Shown here in pieces: positions 40,030 through 48,432 of a DNA stretch of 64,000 bases. This DNA is from Rhodospirillaceae bacterium (GTDB lineage: Bacteria > Pseudomonadota > Alphaproteobacteria > GCA-2731375), in the NCBI GenBank assembly GCA_018660265.1, contig JABJKS010000089.1, positions 219,976 through 283,975 on the forward strand. Reading direction: 5' to 3'. A program made the position numbers and the translations under genes. The stretch's first letter is position 1, and each line of letters opens with the position of its first letter. The notes beneath the pieces were generated by a model. The model ran no database searches. It saw nothing but the letters and a program-made list of their open reading frames with translations, and had not been told where the DNA came from.

Positions 40030-41213
40030 TGCAACGTCTCCTCTGTGCCCATAATCAGGCTACTGACCGGGGTCACCATGGGGCCTGCAATATTCATCGC
40101 CAACTTGGCACCTTCCACTTGATTGCAGGACTGCCCGCGCAATTGGCGCACCGCCTCCAATTGCAGGCCAAGGCCATGCATATAGCATTCCGCCAGATTG
40201 CCGCCTGAGGTATTCAAGGGCATCCGCCCGTTGGGTGCGGCAAGGTTTTCCACCGTGAAGAACTCGTTGCATTCTTCCGGTGCACAAAATCCATGTTCCA
40301 CAATCGCCATCATGACGCCTGTCGTGAAGTTCTCGTAACTTTGCAGCACATCAATATCGTCCGCCGTCACACCCGCAGTTTCGTACAGGCGCGGGGCCAC
40401 GGTGGCAAAGGACGAAGATGGGAAGTTAGTGGCATTCATCACCGGTGCACCACATCGATGGTCTGAACCTTGGGCCGCAGCCAGCAGATATACCGGCTTT
40501 TGCTTCAGGTCCTTGGCCCGCTCGGCAGAGACCAGGATCAAGGCCGCCGCGCCATCATTTTCCTGACAGCAATCAAACAGCCGGTTCACCGGCTCCACAA
40601 TCCAGCGGCTGTTGTCATAGGACTCTTTATCCAGGGGGCGGCCATACATCACCGCCCTTGGGTTATTCTGGGCATGCTTGTACGAGGTCATGGCAATGGC
40701 ACCCAAGACATCGTTGGAGACGCCATAATCATGCATAAAGCGCGTCGCCCGCATGCCATACTTCTGGGCCGGGGACATCACCCCATAGGGGGCCATATAG
40801 GCCGCATCACCCGATACCGTCGGGTCCGGCGCGCCCTGGCCAAAGCGGCGAAACTGCCCTTGCGCCAGGGCCCGGAAAACAACGACACAGTCTGCATAGC
40901 CGTTGGCAACTGCCGCCGCGCCGTTGGCAACTGCCGCCGCCACGCCGCCGCCACCGCCACCAAACTGCATGTTGGAAAAACGTAAATCAGGAATGCCCAA
41001 CGCCGCCCCGATGCGGGAGGGATCACTGCGATCATTGGAATAGGAGGCAAAGCCATCTATATCCTGGGGGTTAATGCCCGCATCTTCCGCCGCCCGCACT
41101 ATGGCCTGTAGTGCCAGGACGAATTCCGCATCCGGCGACTGGCCATGCTTGTAATAGGTACTTTCGCCAACACCTGCGATTGCCACCTTACCTCTGATAC
41201 TGCGCGCACTCAT
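40026..41213 (-). CDS. Thiolase-fold lipid-transfer-protein-like enzyme (Ltp2-type)
   Basis: 395 residues. VAIAGVGESTYYKHGQSP, the VVVFRALAQGQFRRFGQG block, PAQKYGMRATRFMHDYGV and QSYENFTTGVMMAIVEHGF belong to the SCP2-thiolase family. At the usual nucleophile position the sequence is SNMQFGGGGGGVAAAVANGAAAVANGYAD, with no cysteine. Ltp2-like retro-aldolases likewise lack it, so aldol cleavage of a CoA thioester with the DUF35 partner is more likely than thiolysis. A 21-base duplication encodes the two AAVANG(A/Y) units. Confidence 0.87.
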   Translation of the reverse strand: MSARSIRGKVAIAGVGESTYYKHGQSPDAEFVLALQAIVRAAEDAGINPQDIDGFASYSNDRSDPSRIGAALGIPDLRFSNMQFGGGGGGVAAAVANGAAAVANGYADCVVVFRALAQGQFRRFGQGAPDPTVSGDAAYMAPYGVMSPAQKYGMRATRFMHDYGVSNDVLGAIAMTSYKHAQNNPRAVMYGRPLDKESYDNSRWIVEPVNRLFDCCQENDGAAALILVSAERAKDLKQKPVYLLAAAQGSDHRCGAPVMNATNFPSSSFATVAPRLYETAGVTADDIDVLQSYENFTTGVMMAIVEHGFCAPEECNEFFTVENLAAPNGRMPLNTSGGNLAECYMHGLGLQLEAVRQLRGQSCNQVEGAKLAMNIAGPMVTPVSSLIMGTEETLQ

Positions 41214-41403
41214 ACCTGCACACCGATTGCCCTAACAATCGGCCCCCCATAATTCAAACTCACCGGATATCTCCTCCAACTGGCCACAATAACGCTCATG
41301 CGGATTATTCTAACACTCATTCAAAAAAAATCGCGAATCTGAATTACACAGACAGTCGAGATGTTGTAGCGTGCAATTTTTGTCCGGTTGGGGAGTTTGC
41401 GAA

Positions 41404-42162
41404 ATGGTAGAGACTGCATTGTTCGGGCCAGGTGGATATCGTTATGTGCGGGGCCCGTTTCAATATTCAGGCGGCGTGCGGGCAGAACCCGGCTTTGCCA
41501 TTGAGCGTGTTCGCTTCGCCAGGCCGCGGCCCGTTGTTGAAGGATTCCAGGAAATTGAGGCCCATTTGACGGCCCTGGGGCGTCCCACCACGGCTTTTTG
41601 CGCCTGCGAATTACGCTCTCCCGAACCCTTTGACGATGCGGGTTTCATTGCGTTCAACCGGGTCTATGTGGGCACGTTGGAAAAATGGGGCATTTTCAAG
41701 GACGAAGAAAACCCGGTGGCGCGATCCAACGTCTGTCCGGAACTGCATAAACCCAGCGAACCGGTCTTCGAGGCTTTCTGCTATACCGTGCCGACGACGA
41801 AGGTAGAGAGCGATGTCAAAAGTTTCGTCATCGCCGGTTCCGGTGAGGCGACCGAGGCACCCGGCGATTATGCCGACCGGATCATTCGCCTGGGCGAAAC
41901 CACCCCGGATGCCATGACGGAGAAAGCCCGCCATGTCCTCAAAACCATGGAGGCGCGGATGTCTGCCCTGGGCCTTGGCTGGGGCGATGCGGGCACGACC
42001 CAAGTCTATTCGGTCTATGATCTGCACCCGTTTTTTGCCTCTGAAATCATCTCCCGTGGTGCCGCATCATCGGGTTTGACCTGGTATTACGCCCGCCCGC
42101 CGGTACAGGGTCTGGACTATGAAATGGATGTGCGGAATGTGCCTACGGAGTTGGTGATTTAG
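41404..42162 (+). CDS. CnbZ-like 2-aminomuconate deaminase family protein (uncertain)
   Basis: 252 residues from an ATG at 41404 that has GGGGAG eight bases upstream; a GTG at 41371 is a weaker alternative. GFAIERVRFARPRPVVEGFQEIEAHL, TAFCACELRSPEPF, VYVGTLEKWGIFKDEENPVARSNVCPE and GLTWYYARPPVQGLDYEMDVRNV form a conserved pattern that I associate with proteins annotated as CnbZ-type 2-aminomuconate deaminase, or left as hypothetical. A two-lobed RidA-like fold is plausible. It diverges from the thiolase-like gene across a 190-base gap. Confidence 0.6.
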   Translation: MVETALFGPGGYRYVRGPFQYSGGVRAEPGFAIERVRFARPRPVVEGFQEIEAHLTALGRPTTAFCACELRSPEPFDDAGFIAFNRVYVGTLEKWGIFKDEENPVARSNVCPELHKPSEPVFEAFCYTVPTTKVESDVKSFVIAGSGEATEAPGDYADRIIRLGETTPDAMTEKARHVLKTMEARMSALGLGWGDAGTTQVYSVYDLHPFFASEIISRGAASSGLTWYYARPPVQGLDYEMDVRNVPTELVI

Positions 42163-42171
42163 CCGGCCCCA

Positions 42172-42221
42172 GACTTAATGCGACTTAAGTGGCCTTAGGC
42201 GGACTTAAGCTGCCTCAACAC
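42172..42221. repeat. Degenerate 10-bp tandem repeat
   Basis: Five decamers in register: GACTTAATGC, GACTTAAGTG, GCCTTAGGCG, GACTTAAGCT and GCCTCAACAC. The period equals one helical turn. The last two units run into the 3' end of the DUF4153-like gene. Confidence 0.6.
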
Positions 42222-42951
42222 CAAGTATGAGAATTCCACCAAACAAAATGAGGCCCAGGAAAGCCACAAAAACCAGACCGCCAAATAATCGAACAATGAA
42301 CGAGAAATGGGTTTGCGTCAGCCATTGCCTGGCAATCGCCACCGATACGGCAAGGATGGTGGCTGTGAAGGGCCATATCCATTTTGGTTTTTGGAAAAGC
42401 TCAACGAAGTATTTTTCACCACTGGCCATAAATGAAACGCCCCATATGGCCAACAACAGCCAGCTGAGGCCAACAACAACTAGGGCAATGATCAGCGCGA
42501 CCAAATTCGCACCGGCATGCCTGAAAATAGGCGTCAGAGAGAACCCATTCTTTCCCCTCGCCCTTATAGCCTGATAAATTGGTGCCGGAATTATCGAAGG
42601 TACGGCGTAAATCGCGGCAAGGGCCAAAAGAAATTCGAAAGGGCCCAGCAAATTTTTGGGACCTGCAAATCCCAAATACTCGATTGAGCCTTTGTATAAA
42701 AGCGCCGCCATAAGGCCGACGATGATCGAGAAAAGCCCGTCGCTAAACTTTTGCTCACGCCTGTGCAAAAGCATAAAAACCGCCAGGGTCACCGTCACAA
42801 ACAGGCCCACCGCAACTTGATTGACCTGCCCAAACTGGCTAAGCATCCCCTTTTCGATGAGGGCATAGATCAGTCCGCCCTGGCAGAAGGCAAGGCCAAT
42901 TACAATGGCCCTACTCCAAAACGGAGATTTCTCAGCAACTTGCATCAACAA
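42205..42951 (-). CDS. DUF4153-like membrane protein, short form
   Basis: 248 residues with about seven hydrophobic segments. SWLLLAIWGVSFMASGEKYFVELFQKPKWIWPFTATILAV resembles the FF-X-LF-X-WP part of DUF4153 proteins, whose usual length is about 550-600 residues. This gene ends soon after that region, so it is either a truncated copy or a short relative. Downstream codons on the strand show no continuation. It is AT-richer than most neighbours. The function is unknown. Confidence 0.55.
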   Translation of the reverse strand: MLMQVAEKSPFWSRAIVIGLAFCQGGLIYALIEKGMLSQFGQVNQVAVGLFVTVTLAVFMLLHRREQKFSDGLFSIIVGLMAALLYKGSIEYLGFAGPKNLLGPFEFLLALAAIYAVPSIIPAPIYQAIRARGKNGFSLTPIFRHAGANLVALIIALVVVGLSWLLLAIWGVSFMASGEKYFVELFQKPKWIWPFTATILAVSVAIARQWLTQTHFSFIVRLFGGLVFVAFLGLILFGGILILGVEAA

Positions 42952-43205
42952 TACTCACCGCCCCAGCAGATTGAACGCATTTCTACTGCACCCATCGAGC
43001 GGGGCATAACAAAAGACATTTGGATTTCACAGGTCGTGAGTATCATACAACCCATATAGGGTTAAAGTTGATTTTTGCATTCTATTTGTTACGAACTTGA
43101 AACGATCTAACAAACTAAGCTGGTTTAAAGTCTTGTCGTTTGAGGTTTCCCATCAAAGTGCAATATGATGGCTGCATCATGGCAGGCAATTAAGGGACAC
43201 GGGGT

Positions 43206-43820
43206 ATGATGATACTACATGACAACCTGGGCTCGGGTAACGGCTACAAGGTGCGTCTTTTGCTGTCCCATTTGGGGCAACCGTTTAAACGCATTGAATA
43301 TGACGTAACCAAAGGGGAAACCAGAACGGCGGAATTCCTGGCCCTGAACCCCGACGGCCGTATCCCGCTGTTGCAGTTTACCGATGGTCGAGTCTTGACG
43401 CAGTCCAACGCCATTCTGTTTTTCCTTGCCCAAAAAACCAGCTATCTGCCCAGCGACAGCTTTGCCCAGGCCCAAGCATTGCAATGGATGTTCTTCGAAC
43501 AATACAGCCACGAACCCAACATCGCCGTCGCCCGCTATTGGCTGTATTTTCTTGATCGCGCCGAGGTGCAGCAGACACAGCTGGAAGAGAAATGGCAAAA
43601 GGGCTATCAGGCCCTTGATGTCATGGAACAGCGTTTAGGCGCGGCGGATTATCTAGTGGACGGCGGCTATTCCATCGCCGACATCGCCCTTTACGCCTAT
43701 ACCCATGTGGCGGACGAAGCGGATATGGACCTGGGCCCCTATCCCGGCATTCGCCGCTGGCTGGACCGGGTCGCTGAACAGCCGGGCCATGTCCTCATCA
43801 CCCAGGACGGTTTTTCCTAA
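43206..43820 (+). CDS. Glutathione S-transferase family protein
   Basis: 204 residues. MMILHDNLGSGNGYKVRLLLSHLGQPFKRIEYDV opens the thioredoxin-like domain, with LNPDGRIPLLQFTDGRVLTQSNAILFFLA as the glutathione-contacting segment and DYLVDGGYSIADIALYAY as the C-terminal signature. The pattern is close to the bacterial beta/YfcG-like group. The AhpD-like gene follows 35 bases later, and a joint role in handling electrophiles or peroxides is possible. Confidence 0.88.
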   Translation: MMILHDNLGSGNGYKVRLLLSHLGQPFKRIEYDVTKGETRTAEFLALNPDGRIPLLQFTDGRVLTQSNAILFFLAQKTSYLPSDSFAQAQALQWMFFEQYSHEPNIAVARYWLYFLDRAEVQQTQLEEKWQKGYQALDVMEQRLGAADYLVDGGYSIADIALYAYTHVADEADMDLGPYPGIRRWLDRVAEQPGHVLITQDGFS

Positions 43821-43855
43821 GCCTACGCCAACCCGAACAACGAAAGGTACTCCGT

Positions 43856-44398
43856 ATGTCAGACCGCATCATCGAACCGGTAAGCCTGCGTGACGCCAAT
43901 CCGGAGGCCCGCGCCGTACTGGATGCCTTGCGCAAAAGCCATGCAAAGGTGCCAGTCTCGTTTGCCTATATGGCAGTGCAGCCAAAGGCCCTGGAAGGGT
44001 TCGAACAGTTTTATCAAGGGGTGATCGGCGACCCCCGGTTAAACCCTGCATACCGGGAATTGGCCTATCTCAAGACCGCCATGCTGGCCGGGTGCAAACT
44101 CTGCATCGCCAACCACACCACATCCGCCCTAAAGGTTGGTCTTACCCAGGCGCAGATCGATGCAATGGATAATTTCGCACAAAGCGATCAGTTCAGCGAT
44201 TTGGAAAAGGCTATCCTAACCTATGTGACCCATGTAGCCGGAACCCCGGGCAAATCACCCGCCCCTTTGTTGCAACAGCTGCGCGATGGCCTGGGCAATG
44301 ACGGCGTTGTCGTCCTGACCCAGGTCATCGGCATCGCTAACCTATTTTCCCGCTTCAACAACGCCCTGCACACTTACAATAGCGAAGACTATCCCTAA
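43856..44398 (+). CDS. AhpD-like/carboxymuconolactone decarboxylase family protein
   Basis: 180 residues. LAYLKTAMLAGCKLCIANHTTSALKVGLTQAQIDAM has the CXXC (C-K-L-C) followed by H, the redox site of AhpD-like alkylhydroperoxidases. It probably reduces or relays electrons to peroxides; other CMD chemistry is possible. Co-transcription with the upstream GST gene is likely. Its stop overlaps the stop of the convergent acyl-CoA dehydrogenase by four bases. Confidence 0.87.
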   Translation: MSDRIIEPVSLRDANPEARAVLDALRKSHAKVPVSFAYMAVQPKALEGFEQFYQGVIGDPRLNPAYRELAYLKTAMLAGCKLCIANHTTSALKVGLTQAQIDAMDNFAQSDQFSDLEKAILTYVTHVAGTPGKSPAPLLQQLRDGLGNDGVVVLTQVIGIANLFSRFNNALHTYNSEDYP

Positions 44399-45630
44399 AG
44401 TTCGGTATCACCGCCCAGCAAACGGTGGGCGATGGTGCGGCGCAGGATTTCGTTGGTCCCATCAGCAACGTTGACCACGCGCACGGTGTTGTAGGCCTCT
44501 GCCAAGCCAACTTCGTTGGTGAAGCCCATGGCACCATGGGTTTGGATGGCGCGGTCAATTGCCTTGACGCCGACTTCAACCGCGTAGGCCTTGGCCATGG
44601 ACAATTCCTTGATCGCCAAATCGCCCCGATCCAGCAACATGGCTGCATTCAGGCCCATCAGATGGGCCCCGTGCAATTCCATCGCAGATTCCGCCAAGGG
44701 GAATGTCACGCCCTGATATTCCGATATGGGCTTCCCAAAGGCCTGCCGGGTGCCGGCATAGTCCAGGGCCAGTTCCAGGGACCAGCGGGCCAGGCCCAGG
44801 GTCCGGGCGGAGTTATAAATGCGACCCATGGACACCCCGAACACGGCGTTCTTGAAACCATCATCCAACTCACCAACCAGCTGGTAAGGCTCAACCCGGA
44901 TTTCGTCAAAGACCAACTGCGCTTCGTTACCACCCACAGCGCCATGCATGGCAATAATGCTCTCGATCTCGAAACCCGGTGCATTCGTCGGCACAAGAAA
45001 AGCCGAGATGCCGCCCTTGCGCGCCGCTGCCCGCTCCGGATCGGTTTGAGCAAAGATGATGCAATAATCAGCGATGGGCGAATTCGTGGTCCAGATCTTG
45101 CGCCCCGTAATGCGCCAGCCGTTGCCATCTGGCACGGCTTTGGTGGTCAGGGCAGCTGCATCCGATCCTGCGCCCGGTTCGGAAAGGCCAAAACACATGG
45201 ACGTCTCGCCAGCCACCATGCCGTCGAGGATTTCCGATCGCGCCTCTTCCGTTACCCGTTCCAACAGACGGGAGGGGCCCAGGGCCCAATGGCTGATGGC
45301 ATATACCGCCAGCCAATTGTGCGGCCCACAGGTACGGAATGTGTGTTCCCAAGCCACATAATAGGCCAGCATGCCGAGGCCGCTGCCGCCGAGTTCTTCA
45401 GGCACGCACATATTGTAATAGCCCGCCTTGGAGGCGGCCATGCGAACCTCACGGATGATATTGATGACCTCTTCGGTATAGCGGCCATCCTCGTCATAGG
45501 TATAGCGGCCATTGGACAGCAGTTTGTGGTGCTTCTCGTGCCGGGAAATGACCTCGGCCTTCAGGAAGTCGCCAAGGCCGTCACAGAGGGCACGGATTTC
45601 ATCAGGAATATCAAATGCGATGGCGCTCAT
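44395..45630 (-). CDS. Acyl-CoA dehydrogenase
   Basis: 411 residues from an ATG at 45630; the open frame extends 47 codons upstream into the divergent gene without conservation. CFGLSEPGAGSDAAALTTKAV and GRKIWTTNSPIADY are the flavin-binding signatures of the middle domain. SARTLGLARWSLELALDYAGTRQAFGKPISEYQGV and HGAMGFTNEVGLAEAYNTVRVVNVADGTNEILRRTI mark the C-terminal helical domain. It is FAD-dependent and uses an electron-transfer flavoprotein. It diverges from a family III CoA-transferase, so the two may act on the same acid (activation, then desaturation). Confidence 0.92.
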   Translation of the reverse strand: MSAIAFDIPDEIRALCDGLGDFLKAEVISRHEKHHKLLSNGRYTYDEDGRYTEEVINIIREVRMAASKAGYYNMCVPEELGGSGLGMLAYYVAWEHTFRTCGPHNWLAVYAISHWALGPSRLLERVTEEARSEILDGMVAGETSMCFGLSEPGAGSDAAALTTKAVPDGNGWRITGRKIWTTNSPIADYCIIFAQTDPERAAARKGGISAFLVPTNAPGFEIESIIAMHGAVGGNEAQLVFDEIRVEPYQLVGELDDGFKNAVFGVSMGRIYNSARTLGLARWSLELALDYAGTRQAFGKPISEYQGVTFPLAESAMELHGAHLMGLNAAMLLDRGDLAIKELSMAKAYAVEVGVKAIDRAIQTHGAMGFTNEVGLAEAYNTVRVVNVADGTNEILRRTIAHRLLGGDTEL

Positions 45631-45769
45631 GACGGGGATACCTTTCAGATAGGTTGTTTGGGCCTTTATGCAGCCCTTGGCGCTTTCGGTAAAGGGGTCG
45701 CCTTGCCTGAACCCGATTGCTAGGCCTATGTTGGAGCAGCCATTATCCAGTCCTTGCGGAGAAATATCC

Positions 45770-46984
45770 ATGACTGACGCTCAACAAACACCACAAACGC
45801 CACTCGGCGGCCTGAAGGTGATTGAGGCCGCCAGCGTCATCGCAGGACCGATGATCGGTATGCACCTGGCGGATTTCGGTGCGGATGTGATTAAGATTGA
45901 GCATCCGGCGGGAGATGTCCTGCGCACCACGGGGGCACAAAAGGACGGCGTCGGGCTGTGGTTTAAGATGGCCAATCGCAACAAGCGCCTGATCACCTTG
46001 AAGTTAAGTGACCCTGAAGGCCAAGCAATCTTCAAAGATCTGATCAAGGACGCAGACGTGGTGATCGAGAACTTCCGCACGGGCACAATGGAAAAATGGG
46101 GCCTTGGCTGGGAAGACCTGAAAGCCATCAACCCGCGCCTGATCATGGTGCGGGTCACAGGTTTCGGGCAGACCGGGCCTTATCGGGAACGCCCGGGCTT
46201 TGGCACCATCGCCGAAGTGTTCAGCGGTTTCGCCGCCATCACGGGAGAGGCCGACGGCCCGCCTACCCTGCCCGCCTTTGGCCTGGCCGATGGTATCGCG
46301 GCATCCTATGGCACCTTTGCCACCATGTTCGCGCTGTATCATCGCGACGCACAAGGGGGAAACGAGGGCCAGGAGATCGACCTGAGTATTTACGAGCCGA
46401 TTTTTCAAATTCTGGGGCCGCAGCCGTTGCAGTTCGATCAACTTGGGATGATCCAACAGCGCTGGGGCAACCGCTCGAAAAACAATGCCCCCCGCAATAC
46501 CTATCAAACCCGTGACGGCCATTGGGTCGCCATTTCCACCAACGCGCCCGCCATTGTCACCCGGGTTTTGACCCTGTGCGGCGGTGAGGCGGCCGCCAAC
46601 GACCCCCGCTTTGCCACGCCCCAAGGCCGGGTGGAGCATATGGAGGAAGTGGACGGCATTGTCGCCGATTGGGTCCGTAGCCGGGACCTGGATGATGTTC
46701 TGGAACAATTCGAAAAAGCCGAGGCCGCCATCGGCCCGGCCTACAACATTGCCCAGATTTTCGAAGACCCGCAATATCAAGCCCGTGGCGACATCGTGGA
46801 GCTGGAGGATGAGGAACTGGGCAAAATTAAAATGACAAACGCCTTTCCCTATATGTCCAAAACCCCGGCCCAAATCCGCCATGGCGGTGCCCGCAAAGGG
46901 CAACACAACGAAGACGTTCTTAGCGGGCAACTGGGCCTGGATGCAGCGACCCTGGCGACATTGAAAGACAAGGGCGTGATCTGA
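45770..46984 (+). CDS. Family III CoA-transferase (CaiB/BaiF)
   Basis: 404 residues from an ATG at 45770 with GGAG nine bases upstream. LGGLKVIEAASVIAGPMIGMHLADFGADVIKIEHP is the family start. NKRLITLKLSDPEG, RVTGFGQTGPY and PAFGLADGIAASYG (nucleophilic Asp) follow, then the late RNTYQTRDGHWVAIS. It transfers CoA from a CoA donor to a carboxylate. It diverges from an acyl-CoA dehydrogenase with a 139-base gap, suggesting shared regulation and pathway. Confidence 0.92.
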   Translation: MTDAQQTPQTPLGGLKVIEAASVIAGPMIGMHLADFGADVIKIEHPAGDVLRTTGAQKDGVGLWFKMANRNKRLITLKLSDPEGQAIFKDLIKDADVVIENFRTGTMEKWGLGWEDLKAINPRLIMVRVTGFGQTGPYRERPGFGTIAEVFSGFAAITGEADGPPTLPAFGLADGIAASYGTFATMFALYHRDAQGGNEGQEIDLSIYEPIFQILGPQPLQFDQLGMIQQRWGNRSKNNAPRNTYQTRDGHWVAISTNAPAIVTRVLTLCGGEAAANDPRFATPQGRVEHMEEVDGIVADWVRSRDLDDVLEQFEKAEAAIGPAYNIAQIFEDPQYQARGDIVELEDEELGKIKMTNAFPYMSKTPAQIRHGGARKGQHNEDVLSGQLGLDAATLATLKDKGVI

Positions 46985-47051
46985 TCTGGGCACCTCTTCC
47001 TCCGCATTTGCCCCTAAATTTCCTAATCTTTATCGCAAACCATATGGGACC

Positions 47052-48320
47052 TTACAGCTGCCAATAATGGCGGTCTTCCGGCAACGTCATGCCGCGCCAC
47101 AGGCCTTTGATGTCGGCGATCAGGCCGCCTATCCGGACCATGTTGCCCAGATCGGTGTCGTCCAATGCCAGATATTCGTCATGGCGCACCGCACCCACCA
47201 CGGCGTCAAAATCCGTCTGATCGGCTAATGACGAAACCAGGGGAATGCCGTAGAAGCGTTCCGCCTCGCCACTATCGGCAACCGGGTCATGTACCAGAAC
47301 TTCGTGCCCACGGTCCCGCAGGCCGCCAATAACGTCGATCACTTTGGTATTGCGTAGATCGGGGACATTTTCCTTGAACGTCAGACCCAAAAGCAGCACC
47401 CGCCCCGGTCCGGACATGTTTTCGTCAATACAGCCGGCGATGAAATCACCCATGGCATCGTTCAGGCGACGGCCCGACAAGATAATCTGCGGATCATGGC
47501 CCAGTTTTTGCGCCTGATAGGCCAAATAGAACGGATCAACACCGATGCAATGGCCACCCACCAAACCCGGTGTAAAGGGCAGAAAATTCCACTTTGTACC
47601 CGCGGCTTCCAGCACGTCATGCACGGAGATCTTCAGTTTTTGGCAGATTGCCGCGACTTCATTGACAAACGCGATGTTGATATCCCGCTGGGCATTCTCG
47701 ATCACCTTGGCGGCTTCCGCCGTTTTTATGTCGGCGGCCCGGTGCACGCCACCGGAGGTAACCTTGCCATACAGATCGGCCAGGCGGTCTAAGACTTCCG
47801 GTGTTTGCCCGGCAACCACCTTGGTGATTTTATCCACCGTATGTTCCCGGTCACCTGGATTAATCCGCTCCGGCGAATAGCCCAAAAAGAAATCCCGGCC
47901 ACATTCCAGGCCCGAGGCTACGGCCAGAGCAGGTCCGCAGATATCTTCGGTAACACCGGGATAAACCGTGCTTTCAAACACCACAATATCGCCCGTCTTC
48001 AACATCGCACCGATGGCGGCACAGGCAGCCTCCACCAACCGTAGATCCGGCTGATTCTCGTCGTCCACCGGGGTCGGCACCGTGACAATATAAATTTCCG
48101 CATTGGCAATTTCAGCAGCATCAACCGTCAAAGACAAGGCGCTGTCGGACATCGTCGGTGCATCAATCTCGCCCGTGCGGTCATGGCCCGTTTTCAATTC
48201 CCCGATACGGGATCGATCCACGTCATAGCCGATGGTGGGAAAGTGCCGGGCCAGGGCCACGGCAAGGGGCAGGCCGACGTAACCAAGGCCGATGACCGCA
48301 ATGGGTACAGTGGACGACAT
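47052..48320 (-). CDS. Nucleotide sugar dehydrogenase (UDP-HexNAc type, WbpO/TviB-like)
   Basis: 422 residues from the ATG at 48320 (a TTG four codons earlier is possible). PIAVIGLGYVGLPLAVALARHFPTIGYD is the NAD-binding GXGXXG region. ESTVYPGVTEDI, GRDFFLGYSPERINPGD, GLVGGHCIGVDPFYLAYQA with the catalytic Cys, and LLLGLTFKENVPDLRNTK follow in order. These enzymes oxidise UDP-GlcNAc or UDP-GalNAc to the uronic acid for surface polysaccharide. It diverges from the WecA-like gene and belongs to the same functional block. Confidence 0.92.
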   Translation of the reverse strand: MSSTVPIAVIGLGYVGLPLAVALARHFPTIGYDVDRSRIGELKTGHDRTGEIDAPTMSDSALSLTVDAAEIANAEIYIVTVPTPVDDENQPDLRLVEAACAAIGAMLKTGDIVVFESTVYPGVTEDICGPALAVASGLECGRDFFLGYSPERINPGDREHTVDKITKVVAGQTPEVLDRLADLYGKVTSGGVHRAADIKTAEAAKVIENAQRDINIAFVNEVAAICQKLKISVHDVLEAAGTKWNFLPFTPGLVGGHCIGVDPFYLAYQAQKLGHDPQIILSGRRLNDAMGDFIAGCIDENMSGPGRVLLLGLTFKENVPDLRNTKVIDVIGGLRDRGHEVLVHDPVADSGEAERFYGIPLVSSLADQTDFDAVVGAVRHDEYLALDDTDLGNMVRIGGLIADIKGLWRGMTLPEDRHYWQL

Positions 48321-48432
48321 ATTATTTCTCAATTCTCGATTTTACAGGTTCGGTGGGAGGTAACATTGTCATGGCCGTCTGACAAGATCGCAATCATTTG
48401 TCGCGTGGCGGTGAACAAGGCTATAAGCGGCC

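Noticed and set aside
42172..42221. CRISPR-like array
   Set aside because: Units are only 10 bases and lack spacers. No other array-like pattern or cas gene was found.
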